Of a DNA stretch of 64,000 bases, positions 25,693-33,933 are shown piece after piece. The position numbers were made by a program, and so were the translations under genes. The DNA comes from Acidovorax sp. NB1 (GTDB taxonomy: Bacteria > Pseudomonadota > Gammaproteobacteria > Burkholderiales > Burkholderiaceae_C), in the NCBI RefSeq assembly GCF_005405905.1, contig NZ_BJHU01000035.1:310001-374000 (forward strand). The letters are read 5' to 3'. Under the pieces are notes generated by a model that saw only the letters and a list, made by a program, of their open reading frames with translations, had not been told where the DNA came from and ran no database searches. How positions within the stretch are numbered: the first letter of the stretch is position 1; the number at the start of each line of letters is the position of its first letter.

Positions 25693-26652
25693 ATGCGCCG
25701 CCTGTGTCCCACCATCTCCGAGCTGAACGCCTTTCACTCCGCCGCCAAGCACCAGGCCTTCACCATGGCTGCGCGCGAGTTGTGCGTGACGCAAAGCGCC
25801 ATCAGCCGCCACATTGCCGCGCTGGAGGATTACCTGGGCCAGAAGCTGTTCATCCGCAAGGCCACGGGGCTGGAGCTGACCGAGGCTGGGGCCACCTACC
25901 TCAATGCCACCCGCCCCGCCATGGCTGCGCTCGAGTCGGCCACGGCGCAACTCATGTCGTACGGGGGCGATGGCGGCTCGCTCAACCTCTCGGTGCCGCC
26001 CACGTTTGCGGCGCAGTGGCTGTTTCCCCGCCTGGGGCACTTCAAGCGCACGCTGCCGCAGGTGTCGCTGAACTTTGTGCGCTACCAGCACGCACACGAC
26101 TTTGCGACACCGCATGAATTCGACGCCGCCATCCAGTACGGCTACGGCAACTGGCCCAGCGCCAATGCGCGCTACCTGATAGGCAAGGAGACCAGCATCG
26201 TGTGCAGCCCGCAGCTGCAGGCCGCCCTGCCCCTGCGCACGCCGCAGGACCTGATGCGTGCCACGCTGCTGCAGCACATCGAAGTACCCCTGGCGTGGCA
26301 GGACTGGATGGAAGCCAACGGCCTAGACACCAGCGCCAGCCGGTTCGGTCCGGGCTTCAATCTGTACTCGCTGATCATCCGCGCCGCCGTCTCAGGCTTT
26401 GGCGTAGGCATCGTGCCCACCTGCCTGGTGGAGGACGAACTGGCGGCGGGCACGCTGGTGGAGCCCCTGAAAGACCGCTTTGACAGCCCGCTGGGCTACT
26501 ACCTGTGCGCGCCTACCGCGCGCACCAACCTGTCGGTGTACCGGCTGGTAGCCGGGTGGCTGGAGCATTGCTGCAACCATGCCGAGGGCGCCGCAGCGCC
26601 AGCCGCAACCCCCTGCATTTTCTGCAGCCCCCAAGCCTCAACGACGGGTTAG
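25693..26652 (+). CDS. LysR-family regulator (GcvA-like), divergent from the amidohydrolase operon
   Basis: A 319-residue LysR regulator. The helix-turn-helix is FTMAARELCVTQSAISRHIAA at residues about 20-40, followed by LEDYLGQKLFIRKATGLELT. The effector domain starts LNLSVPPTFAAQWLFPRLGH, the GcvA/AmpR-type pattern. Start MRRLCPTISE is chosen because the upstream in-frame sequence looks non-coding. Divergent placement, 184 nt from the amidohydrolase, makes it the probable regulator of that operon. Confidence 0.9.
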   Translation: MRRLCPTISELNAFHSAAKHQAFTMAARELCVTQSAISRHIAALEDYLGQKLFIRKATGLELTEAGATYLNATRPAMAALESATAQLMSYGGDGGSLNLSVPPTFAAQWLFPRLGHFKRTLPQVSLNFVRYQHAHDFATPHEFDAAIQYGYGNWPSANARYLIGKETSIVCSPQLQAALPLRTPQDLMRATLLQHIEVPLAWQDWMEANGLDTSASRFGPGFNLYSLIIRAAVSGFGVGIVPTCLVEDELAAGTLVEPLKDRFDSPLGYYLCAPTARTNLSVYRLVAGWLEHCCNHAEGAAAPAATPCIFCSPQASTTG

Positions 26653-26710
26653 ATCACGGTATGGGTGGCCCCGCGCAGCCAGCGCAGGGCCCCACGCCAG
26701 CGGGCCCGCT

Positions 26711-28264
26711 TCAGGCAAACAGCGCCTTGTGCTGCTCGCGCAGCAGGTTCTTCTGCACCTTCCCCATCGTGTTGCGCGGCAGCTCGGGCACCACAAAACA
26801 CTTCTTGGGAATCTTGAAGTTGGCCAGTTGCGACTTGAGCTGCGCCACGATGGCATCGGGGTTGAGCTGCGCACCGGGCTTGGCAATCACCACGGCCACG
26901 CCCACTTCGCCAAAGTCGGGGTGCGGCACGCCCACCAGAGCGCTTTCGGCCACGCCGGGCATCTCGTTGATGTAGCCCTCGATCTCGGCCGGGTAGACGT
27001 TGTAGCCGCCGCTGATGATCAGGTCCTTGCTGCGGCCCACGATGCTCACGTAGTCGCGCTGGTCCACCTTGCCCACGTCGCCGGTCTTGAACCAGCCATC
27101 GGCCGTGAATTCTTCGGCGGTCTTTTCGGGCATGCGCCAGTAGCCCTTGAACACGTTGGGGCCCTTGACCTGGATGCTGCCAATCTCGCCCACGGGCAGC
27201 GGCTTGTTGGCATCGTCCACCACGCGCAGGCCCACGCCGGGCAGCGGGAAGCCCACCGTGGCGCCGCGCCGCTCGCTCTGGCCGTTGTGGCGTGCATCGG
27301 CGGCATAGGGGTTGCTGGTGAGCATGATGGTCTCGCTCATGCCGTAGCGCTCCAGGATGGTGTGGCCGGTGCGCTGCTGCCATTCGGTGAAGGTCTCGAT
27401 CAGCAGCGGGGCCGACCCGGCGATGAACAGGCGCATGTTCTTGGCGGCATCCTTGGTCAGGCCCGGCTCGGCCAGCAGGCGCACATACAGCGTGGGCACG
27501 CCCATGAACACGGTGGCGCGCGGCATGGCGGCCAGCACGGCCTTGGGGTCGAACTTGGCAAACCAGATCATCTTGCTGCCGTTGATGAGCGCGCCGTGGA
27601 TGGCCACGAACAGGCCGTGCACGTGGAAGATGGGCAGTGCGTGGATCAGCACATCGCCATCCTTCCAGCCCCAGTAGTCCTTCAAGGTCACTGCATTGCT
27701 CAGCAGGTTGCCATGCGTGAGCATCGCGCCCTTGCTGCGGCCCGTGGTGCCGCTGGTGTAGAGGATGGCGGCCAGGTCGTCGGCCGACTTGTTCACCGGC
27801 TGGTGCACCTCGCTGTGGTGCGCGGCGCGCTCCAGCAGGCTGCCTGTGCGGTCATCGCCCAGCGTGAACACATGGCCCGTGCCCTGGGTGAATGCGATCT
27901 TGCTCACCCAGCCAAAGTTGCCGGGCGTACAGACCACCACGGCGGGCTCGGCGTTGCCGATGAAGTATTCGATTTCGGCGCTCTGGTAGGCGGTGTTGAG
28001 CGGCAAGAACACATAGCCTGCGCGCAGCGTGGCCAGGTACAGCACCATGGCTTCGACCGATTTTTCGACCTGCACGGCCACCCGGCTGCCTGCGGGCAAC
28101 TTGAGAGATGTCAGCAGGTTGGCCATGCGGGCGCTCGCGCGGTCCAGGTCGCCCCAGGTGTAGAACAGCGGCGTGCCATCGGCCGCCGTGGTCTCCACAG
28201 CGGTACTCGACAGGTCGGCAGGGAAGGCAGCGCGCAAGGCGCTGAAGAGGTTGTGTTGGCTCAT
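26711..28264 (-). CDS. matB: Malonyl-CoA synthetase MatB
   Basis: A 517-residue acyl-adenylate-forming enzyme. The AMP-binding loop ILYTSGTTGRSKGAMLTHGN, the YGMSETIMLTSNPY motif, GWFKTGDVGKVDQRDYVSIV and the C-terminal catalytic Lys in PRNTMGKVQKN are present. Together with malonyl-CoA decarboxylase and a GntR regulator in the same operon this is MatB, which activates malonate to malonyl-CoA (ATP to AMP). Last gene of the malonate operon. Confidence 0.9.
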   Translation of the reverse strand: MSQHNLFSALRAAFPADLSSTAVETTAADGTPLFYTWGDLDRASARMANLLTSLKLPAGSRVAVQVEKSVEAMVLYLATLRAGYVFLPLNTAYQSAEIEYFIGNAEPAVVVCTPGNFGWVSKIAFTQGTGHVFTLGDDRTGSLLERAAHHSEVHQPVNKSADDLAAILYTSGTTGRSKGAMLTHGNLLSNAVTLKDYWGWKDGDVLIHALPIFHVHGLFVAIHGALINGSKMIWFAKFDPKAVLAAMPRATVFMGVPTLYVRLLAEPGLTKDAAKNMRLFIAGSAPLLIETFTEWQQRTGHTILERYGMSETIMLTSNPYAADARHNGQSERRGATVGFPLPGVGLRVVDDANKPLPVGEIGSIQVKGPNVFKGYWRMPEKTAEEFTADGWFKTGDVGKVDQRDYVSIVGRSKDLIISGGYNVYPAEIEGYINEMPGVAESALVGVPHPDFGEVGVAVVIAKPGAQLNPDAIVAQLKSQLANFKIPKKCFVVPELPRNTMGKVQKNLLREQHKALFA

Positions 28265-28321
28265 GGCTTGGGCTTTGCTTTTTTTGACAAGGAAGAAGAC
28301 GGGAAGCGGGGGCCGCAGCGG

Positions 28322-29125
28322 TCAAAACACCGGCGGACGCTTGTCCAGGAAGGCGGTGATGCCCTCGCGGTGCTCGGCGCTGTTCGCATAGCCGTAGGGG
28401 TCGGACGCACCGTTTACTATGTTTTCTATAGCTGAAAACTCTTTACTGTCGCGCGCAGAAGGCATTTTTAATGCCCTTAATGTCTGTTTATTCAAACGCG
28501 CGGCCTGGGGGGCCAGCGCCGCCACCCGCTGTGCGCTGCCCAGGGCGTCGGTGGCCGCCATGTCGTCAGCCACCACCCGGCTCAGAAAGCCGCGCGCCAG
28601 CATGTCGGCCGCGCTGAAGGTGGCGGCCTCCAGCAGCATCTGGCGTGCCACCACCTCGCCCACCGCGCCCGCCACCAGCTGCGCCTCGCGCGGGGCCATC
28701 GGAAAGCCAAGCTTGGCGATGGGCGCACCGAACCGGGCGGTGTTGCCCGCGATGCGGATGTCGCAGCAACTCGCAATCTCGACCCCCGCGCCCATGCAGG
28801 CCCCGCTGATGCGGGCCACGATGGGCACGTCGCAGGCCAGCATGGCGTTCAGCCCGCCCCAGACGTCGTTTTCATGAAAGTCACGCAAGGCAGCGGCGTC
28901 GAAGCGGAAGGCGGGGTATTCAGAAATATCCCCGCCCGCGCAGAACGCGCCGCCATCGCCCTCGATAAGCACGCAGCGGGCATTCGGGTCACGCTGAATG
29001 CCCTCGAACACCACACGCAACTCGCGCCACATGGCACGCGACATGGCGTTGAGCCGCCCCTCGTGGCGCAGCACGACCCGCACCACGCCCCCCTCGCCCT
29101 GGCGGGCCGTGACATCACCTGGCAT
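28322..29125 (-). CDS. Enoyl-CoA hydratase/isomerase family protein with repeat-derived segment
   Basis: A 267-residue crotonase-fold protein. Oxyanion-hole segments are GDGGAFCAGGDISEYPAF and the second loop SGACMGAGVEIASCCDIRIA; the C-terminus ends SAEHREGITAFLDKRPPVF. Start MPGDVTARQG sits 8 nt after the preceding gene. Residues about 213-238 (KQTLRALKMPSARDSKEF and following) are encoded by a low-GC stretch that matches the dispersed intergenic repeat seen elsewhere in the window, in frame and without a stop. The substrate is unknown; within a malonate operon it may act on a derived acyl-CoA. Confidence 0.87.
   Translation of the reverse strand: MPGDVTARQGEGGVVRVVLRHEGRLNAMSRAMWRELRVVFEGIQRDPNARCVLIEGDGGAFCAGGDISEYPAFRFDAAALRDFHENDVWGGLNAMLACDVPIVARISGACMGAGVEIASCCDIRIAGNTARFGAPIAKLGFPMAPREAQLVAGAVGEVVARQMLLEAATFSAADMLARGFLSRVVADDMAATDALGSAQRVAALAPQAARLNKQTLRALKMPSARDSKEFSAIENIVNGASDPYGYANSAEHREGITAFLDKRPPVF
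28413..28490 (+). repeat. Dispersed AT-rich repeat inside the enoyl-CoA hydratase gene
   Basis: Plus-strand TTTACTATGTTTTCTATAGC, then a GTCGCGCGCAGAAGGC core and ATTTTTAATGCC. It has the same order as the intergenic copies and is clearly lower in GC than the coding sequence on either side. Confidence 0.6.
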
Positions 29126-29133
29126 GGTGCCCC

Positions 29134-30135
29134 TCAGTCCAGCTTGACGTCGGCGGCCTTCACCACCTGCGCCCAGCGTTTGACCTCGCCACTGACCATC
29201 TTGCCGAAGTCCTGCGGGCTCAGCGTGCCGAACTCGGCGCCATTGCCAGCCCAGCTGGTCTTGATCTCTTCCGACTGGCCAAGCTTGCGTACCTCCTCGA
29301 CGATGCGCGCCTGCACATCGGCGGGCGTGCCCTTGGGTGTCCACAGGCCATACCAGGTGGTGACCGTGTAGTCGGGCAAGCCCACTTCGGCGGCGCAAGG
29401 CACGTCGGGGAAGGCCGGATTGCGCTTGGCACCCGCCACCATCAGGGCCTTGATGCGTCCGCCTTTGATGTGCCCGGCGGACGAACCCAGGCCGTCAAAC
29501 ATCATGTCCACCTGCCCGCCCACCAGGTCTGCCAGCGCCGGGCCCGCCCCCCGGTAAGGGATGTGGGTGATGAAGGTCTTGGACTGGATCTTGAACAGCT
29601 CGCCCGCCAGGTGGTGCGAGCTGCCCGAGCCCGCCGAGCCATAGTTGAACTTGGCGGGGTTGGCACGCACCAGGGCCAGAAATTCGCGGAAGTCCTTGAC
29701 CGGCATGTTCTTCGGGTTGACCACCAGCACCTGGGGCACGCTGGCCAGCAGGGCCAGTGGAATGAAGTCCTTCTCCAGGTCGTAGTCGAGCTTGGGATAG
29801 ACCGAGGGCGCAATCACATGGTGCGCGCCGCCCATGAACAGCGTGTACCCGTCGCCCGGCGCCTTGGCGGCAAAACTGGCGCCCACGTTGCCGCCCGCAC
29901 CACCACGGTTGTCGATCACCAGCGTCTTGCCGGTGGTCTTGGCAAACTGCGCCGCCAGCGGGCGTGCAAACGTATCGGTGCCGCCCCCGGCCGGAAACGG
30001 CACCACCAGGTTCACCGGCTTGGCGGGCCAGGCCGAGGCCTGCGCCCAGCTGCTGCCACTGGCCAGGCCGAGGCCCGCAGCCGCTGCGCCCAGCAGCACG
30101 TCCCGGCGTTGAATTCGCGATGGGTTCCTATTCAT
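29134..30135 (-). CDS. Tripartite tricarboxylate transporter (TctC/Bug) periplasmic receptor
   Basis: A 333-residue exported binding protein. The signal peptide (NRNPSRIQRRDVLLGAAAAG, Tat-like RRDVLL) ends near SSWAQA. The Bug-family start KPVNLVVPFPAGGGTDTFAR and the pattern IPYRGAGPALADLVGGQVDMMFD are diagnostic. Start is the ATG before NRNPSRIQRR, leaving 173 nt to malonyl-CoA decarboxylase. No TctA or TctB membrane partner is encoded nearby, so it must use one encoded elsewhere or act as a sensor. Malonate is the likely ligand from context. Confidence 0.9.
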   Translation of the reverse strand: MNRNPSRIQRRDVLLGAAAAGLGLASGSSWAQASAWPAKPVNLVVPFPAGGGTDTFARPLAAQFAKTTGKTLVIDNRGGAGGNVGASFAAKAPGDGYTLFMGGAHHVIAPSVYPKLDYDLEKDFIPLALLASVPQVLVVNPKNMPVKDFREFLALVRANPAKFNYGSAGSGSSHHLAGELFKIQSKTFITHIPYRGAGPALADLVGGQVDMMFDGLGSSAGHIKGGRIKALMVAGAKRNPAFPDVPCAAEVGLPDYTVTTWYGLWTPKGTPADVQARIVEEVRKLGQSEEIKTSWAGNGAEFGTLSPQDFGKMVSGEVKRWAQVVKAADVKLD

Positions 30136-30308
30136 TCGCTTGTCTCCTGTCGTTGTAAAAATCACCTTCAGTAGCGCGGGCCGGGCACCTTGCGGCGCCC
30201 CCGTCACATCCAACCAATCCATCGACACATCGATCAATCGATCAGTCAGTCCTTACGTTCTTCAGTTTTTTGCTCTTAGGTCCGCCTGCACACCTGCCCG
30301 TCACAACA

Positions 30309-31796
30309 TCAGTCGCGGCACAGGCTGTCGATGTCGCCCGACACCGGCACCTTGCCCTGCGCCAGCAGGCTGCGGTGCTTGTCGATGCGCTTGAGGTCAT
30401 ACAGGTAGTTCACCATCAGCCCGTACGACTGTTTTTGCCCCTTGGACGAAGGGTCGCCCGCCCAGTTCAGGCGTTCCACCCGCGCACCGTTGCCCAGGTG
30501 GAAACGGGCCACCGGGTCCACCGGTTTGCCCTCCTGCATTTCGCGGCCCAGATAGTACGCCGCGCACTCCAGCAGCATCTGCCGCACGGGCGATTTGGCA
30601 TCCAGCTCCAGCGCCTTGTCGATGGCGCCCAGCAGGTGGGTGGCCTGCGGTGGTTCAAAGCCCACGGCGCGGCCCAGCTCGGTGCGGCGCTTGTCGTCCA
30701 GGCGCTCCAGCATCGCACCCGCATGCTTGCCCAGCCAGGCGCGGAAGCCCGGAATGGGCGACAGCGTGGCAAAGGTGCGCAGGCGCGGAAACTCGGCCGT
30801 GAGCGTCTCCACCACATGCTTGATGAGCGAGTCGCCAAAGCTCACGCCGCGCAGGCCCGTTTGTGTGTTGCTGATCGAGTAGAAGATGGCCGTGGTGGCG
30901 CGGGTAATGTCGGCGGGCGCGGCGGCTTCATCGAGCAGCGGCGTGATGCTGGACGAGATCTTGTCGAGCAGCGCCACCTCCACAAAAATCAGCGGCTCGC
31001 CCGGCAGGCGGGGGTGGAAGAAGCCGTAGCAGCGGCGGTCGCTGTCCAGGCGGTTCTTCAGGTCGGCCCAGCTGCGGATGTCGTGCACGGCCTCGTACTT
31101 GATGAGCTTTTCGAGCAGCGAGGCGGGCGAGTCCCACGACAGGCGGCGCAGCTCCAAAAAGGCCACATCGAACCAGGTCGAGAAGAGGTGCTCCAGCTCG
31201 GCATCGAGCGGCAGCAGGCGCTTGTCGGCCTTGAGCAGCGGCAGGATCTCGGCGCGCAAGTCCACCAGAAAACGCATGCCTTCGGGGAAAACCGAGAACC
31301 GCTGCAGCAGCCGCGTGCGCGGCGACACCAGCGCGCGGCGCAGGCTGATCTCGGCCTGGCCCTCTTCGGCCGTACCCGCCGCCGCCTCGTAGCGCTGGCG
31401 GGCCGACTTGAAGCGTGTGGCATCGGGCGCGAACTGCTCGCACATCAGCAACCACATGTCGCGCCGCTCCTCGGGCTCGGCCTTGGCATACCACTCGGCC
31501 ACGGCCTGGGCGCGGCGCCCGCCTTCGATCTCGCTGACCTGCGGGGCCACCACCTCCTGCAGATCGGCCAACAGGCGGCGCAGCGCGCGGGGCGACAGTG
31601 CCTCGTTCCCCCGCCGCAAGGTGGCCTGCAGCCGCTCGTGGGTGGAGCGTGGCACAGCCACCTTGGCCACCACGTCGGTCACGGATTTGTCGAGGGCAGC
31701 CTTGGCCAGCTTGTCACCGCCCTTGTCGGCTGCGGGGGCGCTGGTGCGCAGGCGTGACACGCTGCGGGTGATCCATTCGGGGGTGCTGTTCATCAT
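30309..31796 (-). CDS. matA: Malonyl-CoA decarboxylase MatA
   Basis: A 495-residue enzyme that converts malonyl-CoA to acetyl-CoA and CO2. The C-terminal catalytic domain shows AIFYSISNTQTGLRGVSFG and PVARFHLGNGARVERLNW, the latter with the conserved His-x(2)-Gly-Asn-Gly-Ala region; an N-terminal helical domain (about 60-190) is as in the eukaryotic and Rhizobium enzymes. The first ATG overlaps the matR stop (ATGA), so translation is coupled; a second ATG follows directly. Confidence 0.93.
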   Translation of the reverse strand: MMNSTPEWITRSVSRLRTSAPAADKGGDKLAKAALDKSVTDVVAKVAVPRSTHERLQATLRRGNEALSPRALRRLLADLQEVVAPQVSEIEGGRRAQAVAEWYAKAEPEERRDMWLLMCEQFAPDATRFKSARQRYEAAAGTAEEGQAEISLRRALVSPRTRLLQRFSVFPEGMRFLVDLRAEILPLLKADKRLLPLDAELEHLFSTWFDVAFLELRRLSWDSPASLLEKLIKYEAVHDIRSWADLKNRLDSDRRCYGFFHPRLPGEPLIFVEVALLDKISSSITPLLDEAAAPADITRATTAIFYSISNTQTGLRGVSFGDSLIKHVVETLTAEFPRLRTFATLSPIPGFRAWLGKHAGAMLERLDDKRRTELGRAVGFEPPQATHLLGAIDKALELDAKSPVRQMLLECAAYYLGREMQEGKPVDPVARFHLGNGARVERLNWAGDPSSKGQKQSYGLMVNYLYDLKRIDKHRSLLAQGKVPVSGDIDSLCRD

Positions 31797-32461
31797 GGTG
31801 TCAACCTCGATTGCTGATTGCGGGCGATGTCGCGCAGCGCATCGCGCTGACGCAAGAGATGGGTGCGCATAGCCTCTTCGGCGGCTTCGCTGTCGCGCGC
31901 CTTGAGGGCGGCAAACACGGCCAGGTGCTCGGCCAGGCTTTGCTGCAGGCGGCCCGGGGCGTGCAGGGTCTGGTGGCGCGCCAGGCGCAGGATCTTGCGC
32001 AGGTCGCCAATCACCTGGGCCAGCCAGCGGTTGTCGGCCAGCGTGATGAAGGCCTCGTGGATGGCGTAGTTGGCTTCGTAGTAGTCGGTGATGCGCCCTT
32101 CGGCCGCGCACTGCTGCAGCCGCTGGTGCAACAGCTCCAGCGCCGCCACGTCGGCCCCGCTCGCCTTGTGCGTGGCCTCATGCGCCGCGCGGCCCTCCAG
32201 CAGCGCAATCACAGGGAACAGGTCATCCAGGTCTTTGTCGGTGATCTCGGCCACAAAACAGCCCCGGCGCGGCTCGTGGCGCAACAGGCCCTCGGCCACC
32301 AGCACCTTGAGCGCCTCACGCAGCGGCGTGCGCGAGATTTCGAGCCGCTCGCACAGCGCCGCCTCGTCCAGAAAGCTGCCGGGCCGCAGGTCGCCCGCAA
32401 AAATCTGGTCCCGCAGCCGCGAGGCGACTTCGTCGTGCAGGGAGTTCGGAACAGGACGCAT
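31793..32461 (-). CDS. matR: GntR-family (FCD) regulator of malonate operon, MatR-like
   Basis: A 222-residue FadR/GntR regulator. The winged helix is HDEVASRLRDQIFAGDLRPG to ERLEISRTPLREALKVLVAE (about residues 8-60), followed by a helical FCD effector domain with DYYEANYAIHEAFITLADN, whose His/Asp residues bind metal or acid. It is the first gene of the mat operon and overlaps matA by 4 nt. In Rhizobium the equivalent regulator responds to malonate; the same role is inferred here. Confidence 0.88.
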   Translation of the reverse strand: MRPVPNSLHDEVASRLRDQIFAGDLRPGSFLDEAALCERLEISRTPLREALKVLVAEGLLRHEPRRGCFVAEITDKDLDDLFPVIALLEGRAAHEATHKASGADVAALELLHQRLQQCAAEGRITDYYEANYAIHEAFITLADNRWLAQVIGDLRKILRLARHQTLHAPGRLQQSLAEHLAVFAALKARDSEAAEEAMRTHLLRQRDALRDIARNQQSRLTP

Positions 32462-32861
32462 GGTGGACAGGGCTCCAGGGTCATCGACCCGCTGGGGTAC
32501 TTGTATCGGTCACTTGATTGCCAGGGCAAGCGCAGATCGGAAGGAGCCGCCGCAAACACCCAGCGACCGGCCTCGCCTTTTCTGCTCGCAACACACCGTT
32601 AAAAGCTGGCTACCGGGTGCATTGCTGCGCCATGTGCGTAATTTCTCATAATTATGCAAAATAACAAGTAAAAAATGCATGTTGAAGGGTTCGGTTACAC
32701 AAAAGTGGGGGATTGCGGCGGCGGAGCAACGTGGGGGTCCTGGGAGGGCGGTGCTGGACGCTAAAAAGAACGCCACTCACCGCGTTCCGCCCCCGTGACA
32801 GGGCCGCCCCATCTCCATCCCGCCCCAGTCTGCTTACGGCAGACATCCTCCAGCGTTGCGC

Positions 32862-32889
32862 AAAAAAAATAGCCCGCACTAGGCGGGCT
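32862..32889 (-). terminator. Rho-independent terminator
   Basis: Stem of 7 bp, AGCCCGC/GCGGGCT, followed by A and a run of eight Ts on the minus strand. Confidence 0.8.
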
Positions 32890-32957
32890 AAATCTTGCAT
32901 ATCTCGATGCTTCGTGGGATCGAACCGTCAGAATTAACGGCATCGAGATGGTATGGC
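32862..32957 (-). ncRNA. Candidate small structured RNA ending in a strong terminator
   Basis: On the minus strand an outer 9-bp stem (ATCTCGATG with CATCGAGAT) encloses two small hairpins, CCGT/ACGG and TTCG/CGAA, a three-way junction. It is followed by the rho-independent terminator AGCCCGC-CTAGT-GCGGGCT with eight Ts (32862-32889). The nearest upstream gene on this strand ends more than 200 nt away. It could be a separate RNA or the 3' end of that gene's mRNA. Confidence 0.35.
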
Positions 32958-33173
32958 CGCAATCGCCAGGCAACGAAGATCGCAGGATGCGAAACGTGAC
33001 ATATGCCTCACTTTGCCTCGTCCGTGCGACCCGGTGAGCTATGAGTCATCTTCCGGCAAGCTGACCAGTCAGTCCAGCACCATGAACACTGCGGTGGATA
33101 TCCTCTTTTGCGCGGGGCCATCAACCAAGAACAGCCGTTGGCCTCGGTCACACGCAGTCACTCAACGCTGCAA

Positions 33174-33575
33174 TTAAGACGAGAGCGGAGCCCGTACCCT
33201 TGAGTCCACCGCGATAGCGGGCTGCCTAGCTACATAAAGTGCGCTTGCTGCGTACATGCAGCCAAATACACCGCCAAATACGACAGCCCAGACCGGGACG
33301 GTGAATGATTCGCTTCCAGCACCAAGGAAAAAAGCGAGGAGCCAGCCTGATGCGTTGTAGGCAAAAAAGACTGAAGCCAAAACACGGGTGGCACGTTGTT
33401 TGACACGAATTAAGACAACCAGCGAAATTAAGGCCCAAAGAAACTCGAACGAGGCAAAAGTAAGTGTGGTGTTGGTAGCCGCCCCCCCGTTTAAAAACAA
33501 AACGAAGGCGTCAGCCACCTGGAGAACTCCTATTGCCACACTGCCGATCGGATACTTTTTCATAAATTTCTGCAT
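33174..33575 (-). CDS. Small hypothetical membrane protein
   Basis: A 133-residue protein from MQKFMKKYPIGSVAIGVLQ; a start 12 nt further in (MKKYPIGS) is equally possible. Four hydrophobic segments are visible (VAIGVLQVADAFVLFLNGG; FEFLWALISLVVLI; VFFAYNASGWLLAFFLG; VWAVVFGGVFGCMYAASALY) with short charged loops, so a four-helix inner-membrane protein is likely. I do not recognise the family. Base composition is lower in GC than its neighbours, and it stands alone in a gene-poor region, which suggests an accessory or recently acquired gene. Confidence 0.6.
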   Translation of the reverse strand: MQKFMKKYPIGSVAIGVLQVADAFVLFLNGGAATNTTLTFASFEFLWALISLVVLIRVKQRATRVLASVFFAYNASGWLLAFFLGAGSESFTVPVWAVVFGGVFGCMYAASALYVARQPAIAVDSRVRAPLSS

Positions 33576-33933
33576 AAGATGAGAGGCTAAGCCCGGCTTG
33601 GCGCCCCCTAGGCTGAAGGTGTAGGCCGCATTCGTTTCATGAAGCAAAAAGGCTGACTCCTACCGACCGCAGAATATCTTGCAGACGTAACAAACAAGCC
33701 CTTTTTTGCCCAACCAGCCCTATGGAGGCAACGGGTTGAACGGCCCATCGTCCCTTTGGATTGCGTGCCAAGCATTTGCTGAGCGATGCTGGCGGTCGAA
33801 TCTTCTAGGGGCACTATAGCGCCCAATCTCGACGCCTATTGCTGCGCTTGGCAACTTGATCCCTGCACTGGAGCGCGCACAAGGCCTTCTCGCTAGGAGC
33901 CAAAACGAACTGGCAGCTCCCAACCCAAACCAC
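33576..33933. other. Intergenic stretch without a recognised feature
   Basis: No gene, RNA or clear repeat is seen. The frames present are short and lack family features. Confidence 0.55.

Larger units (their letters stand above)
32462..33173. other. Gene-poor stretch of about 0.7 kb, lower GC
   Basis: No convincing gene on either strand; the short open frames have no family features. The left part (to about 32.7 kb) should hold the mat promoter, with AT-rich sequence near 32640-32690. A hairpin-plus-terminator unit lies at 32862-32957. The rest shows nothing I recognise. Confidence 0.6.

Noticed and set aside
32862..32957. tRNA or tmRNA fragment
   Set aside because: A GGTTCGATCCC stretch resembles a T-arm, but the flanking stem and acceptor do not pair as in a tRNA and no tmRNA body is present.
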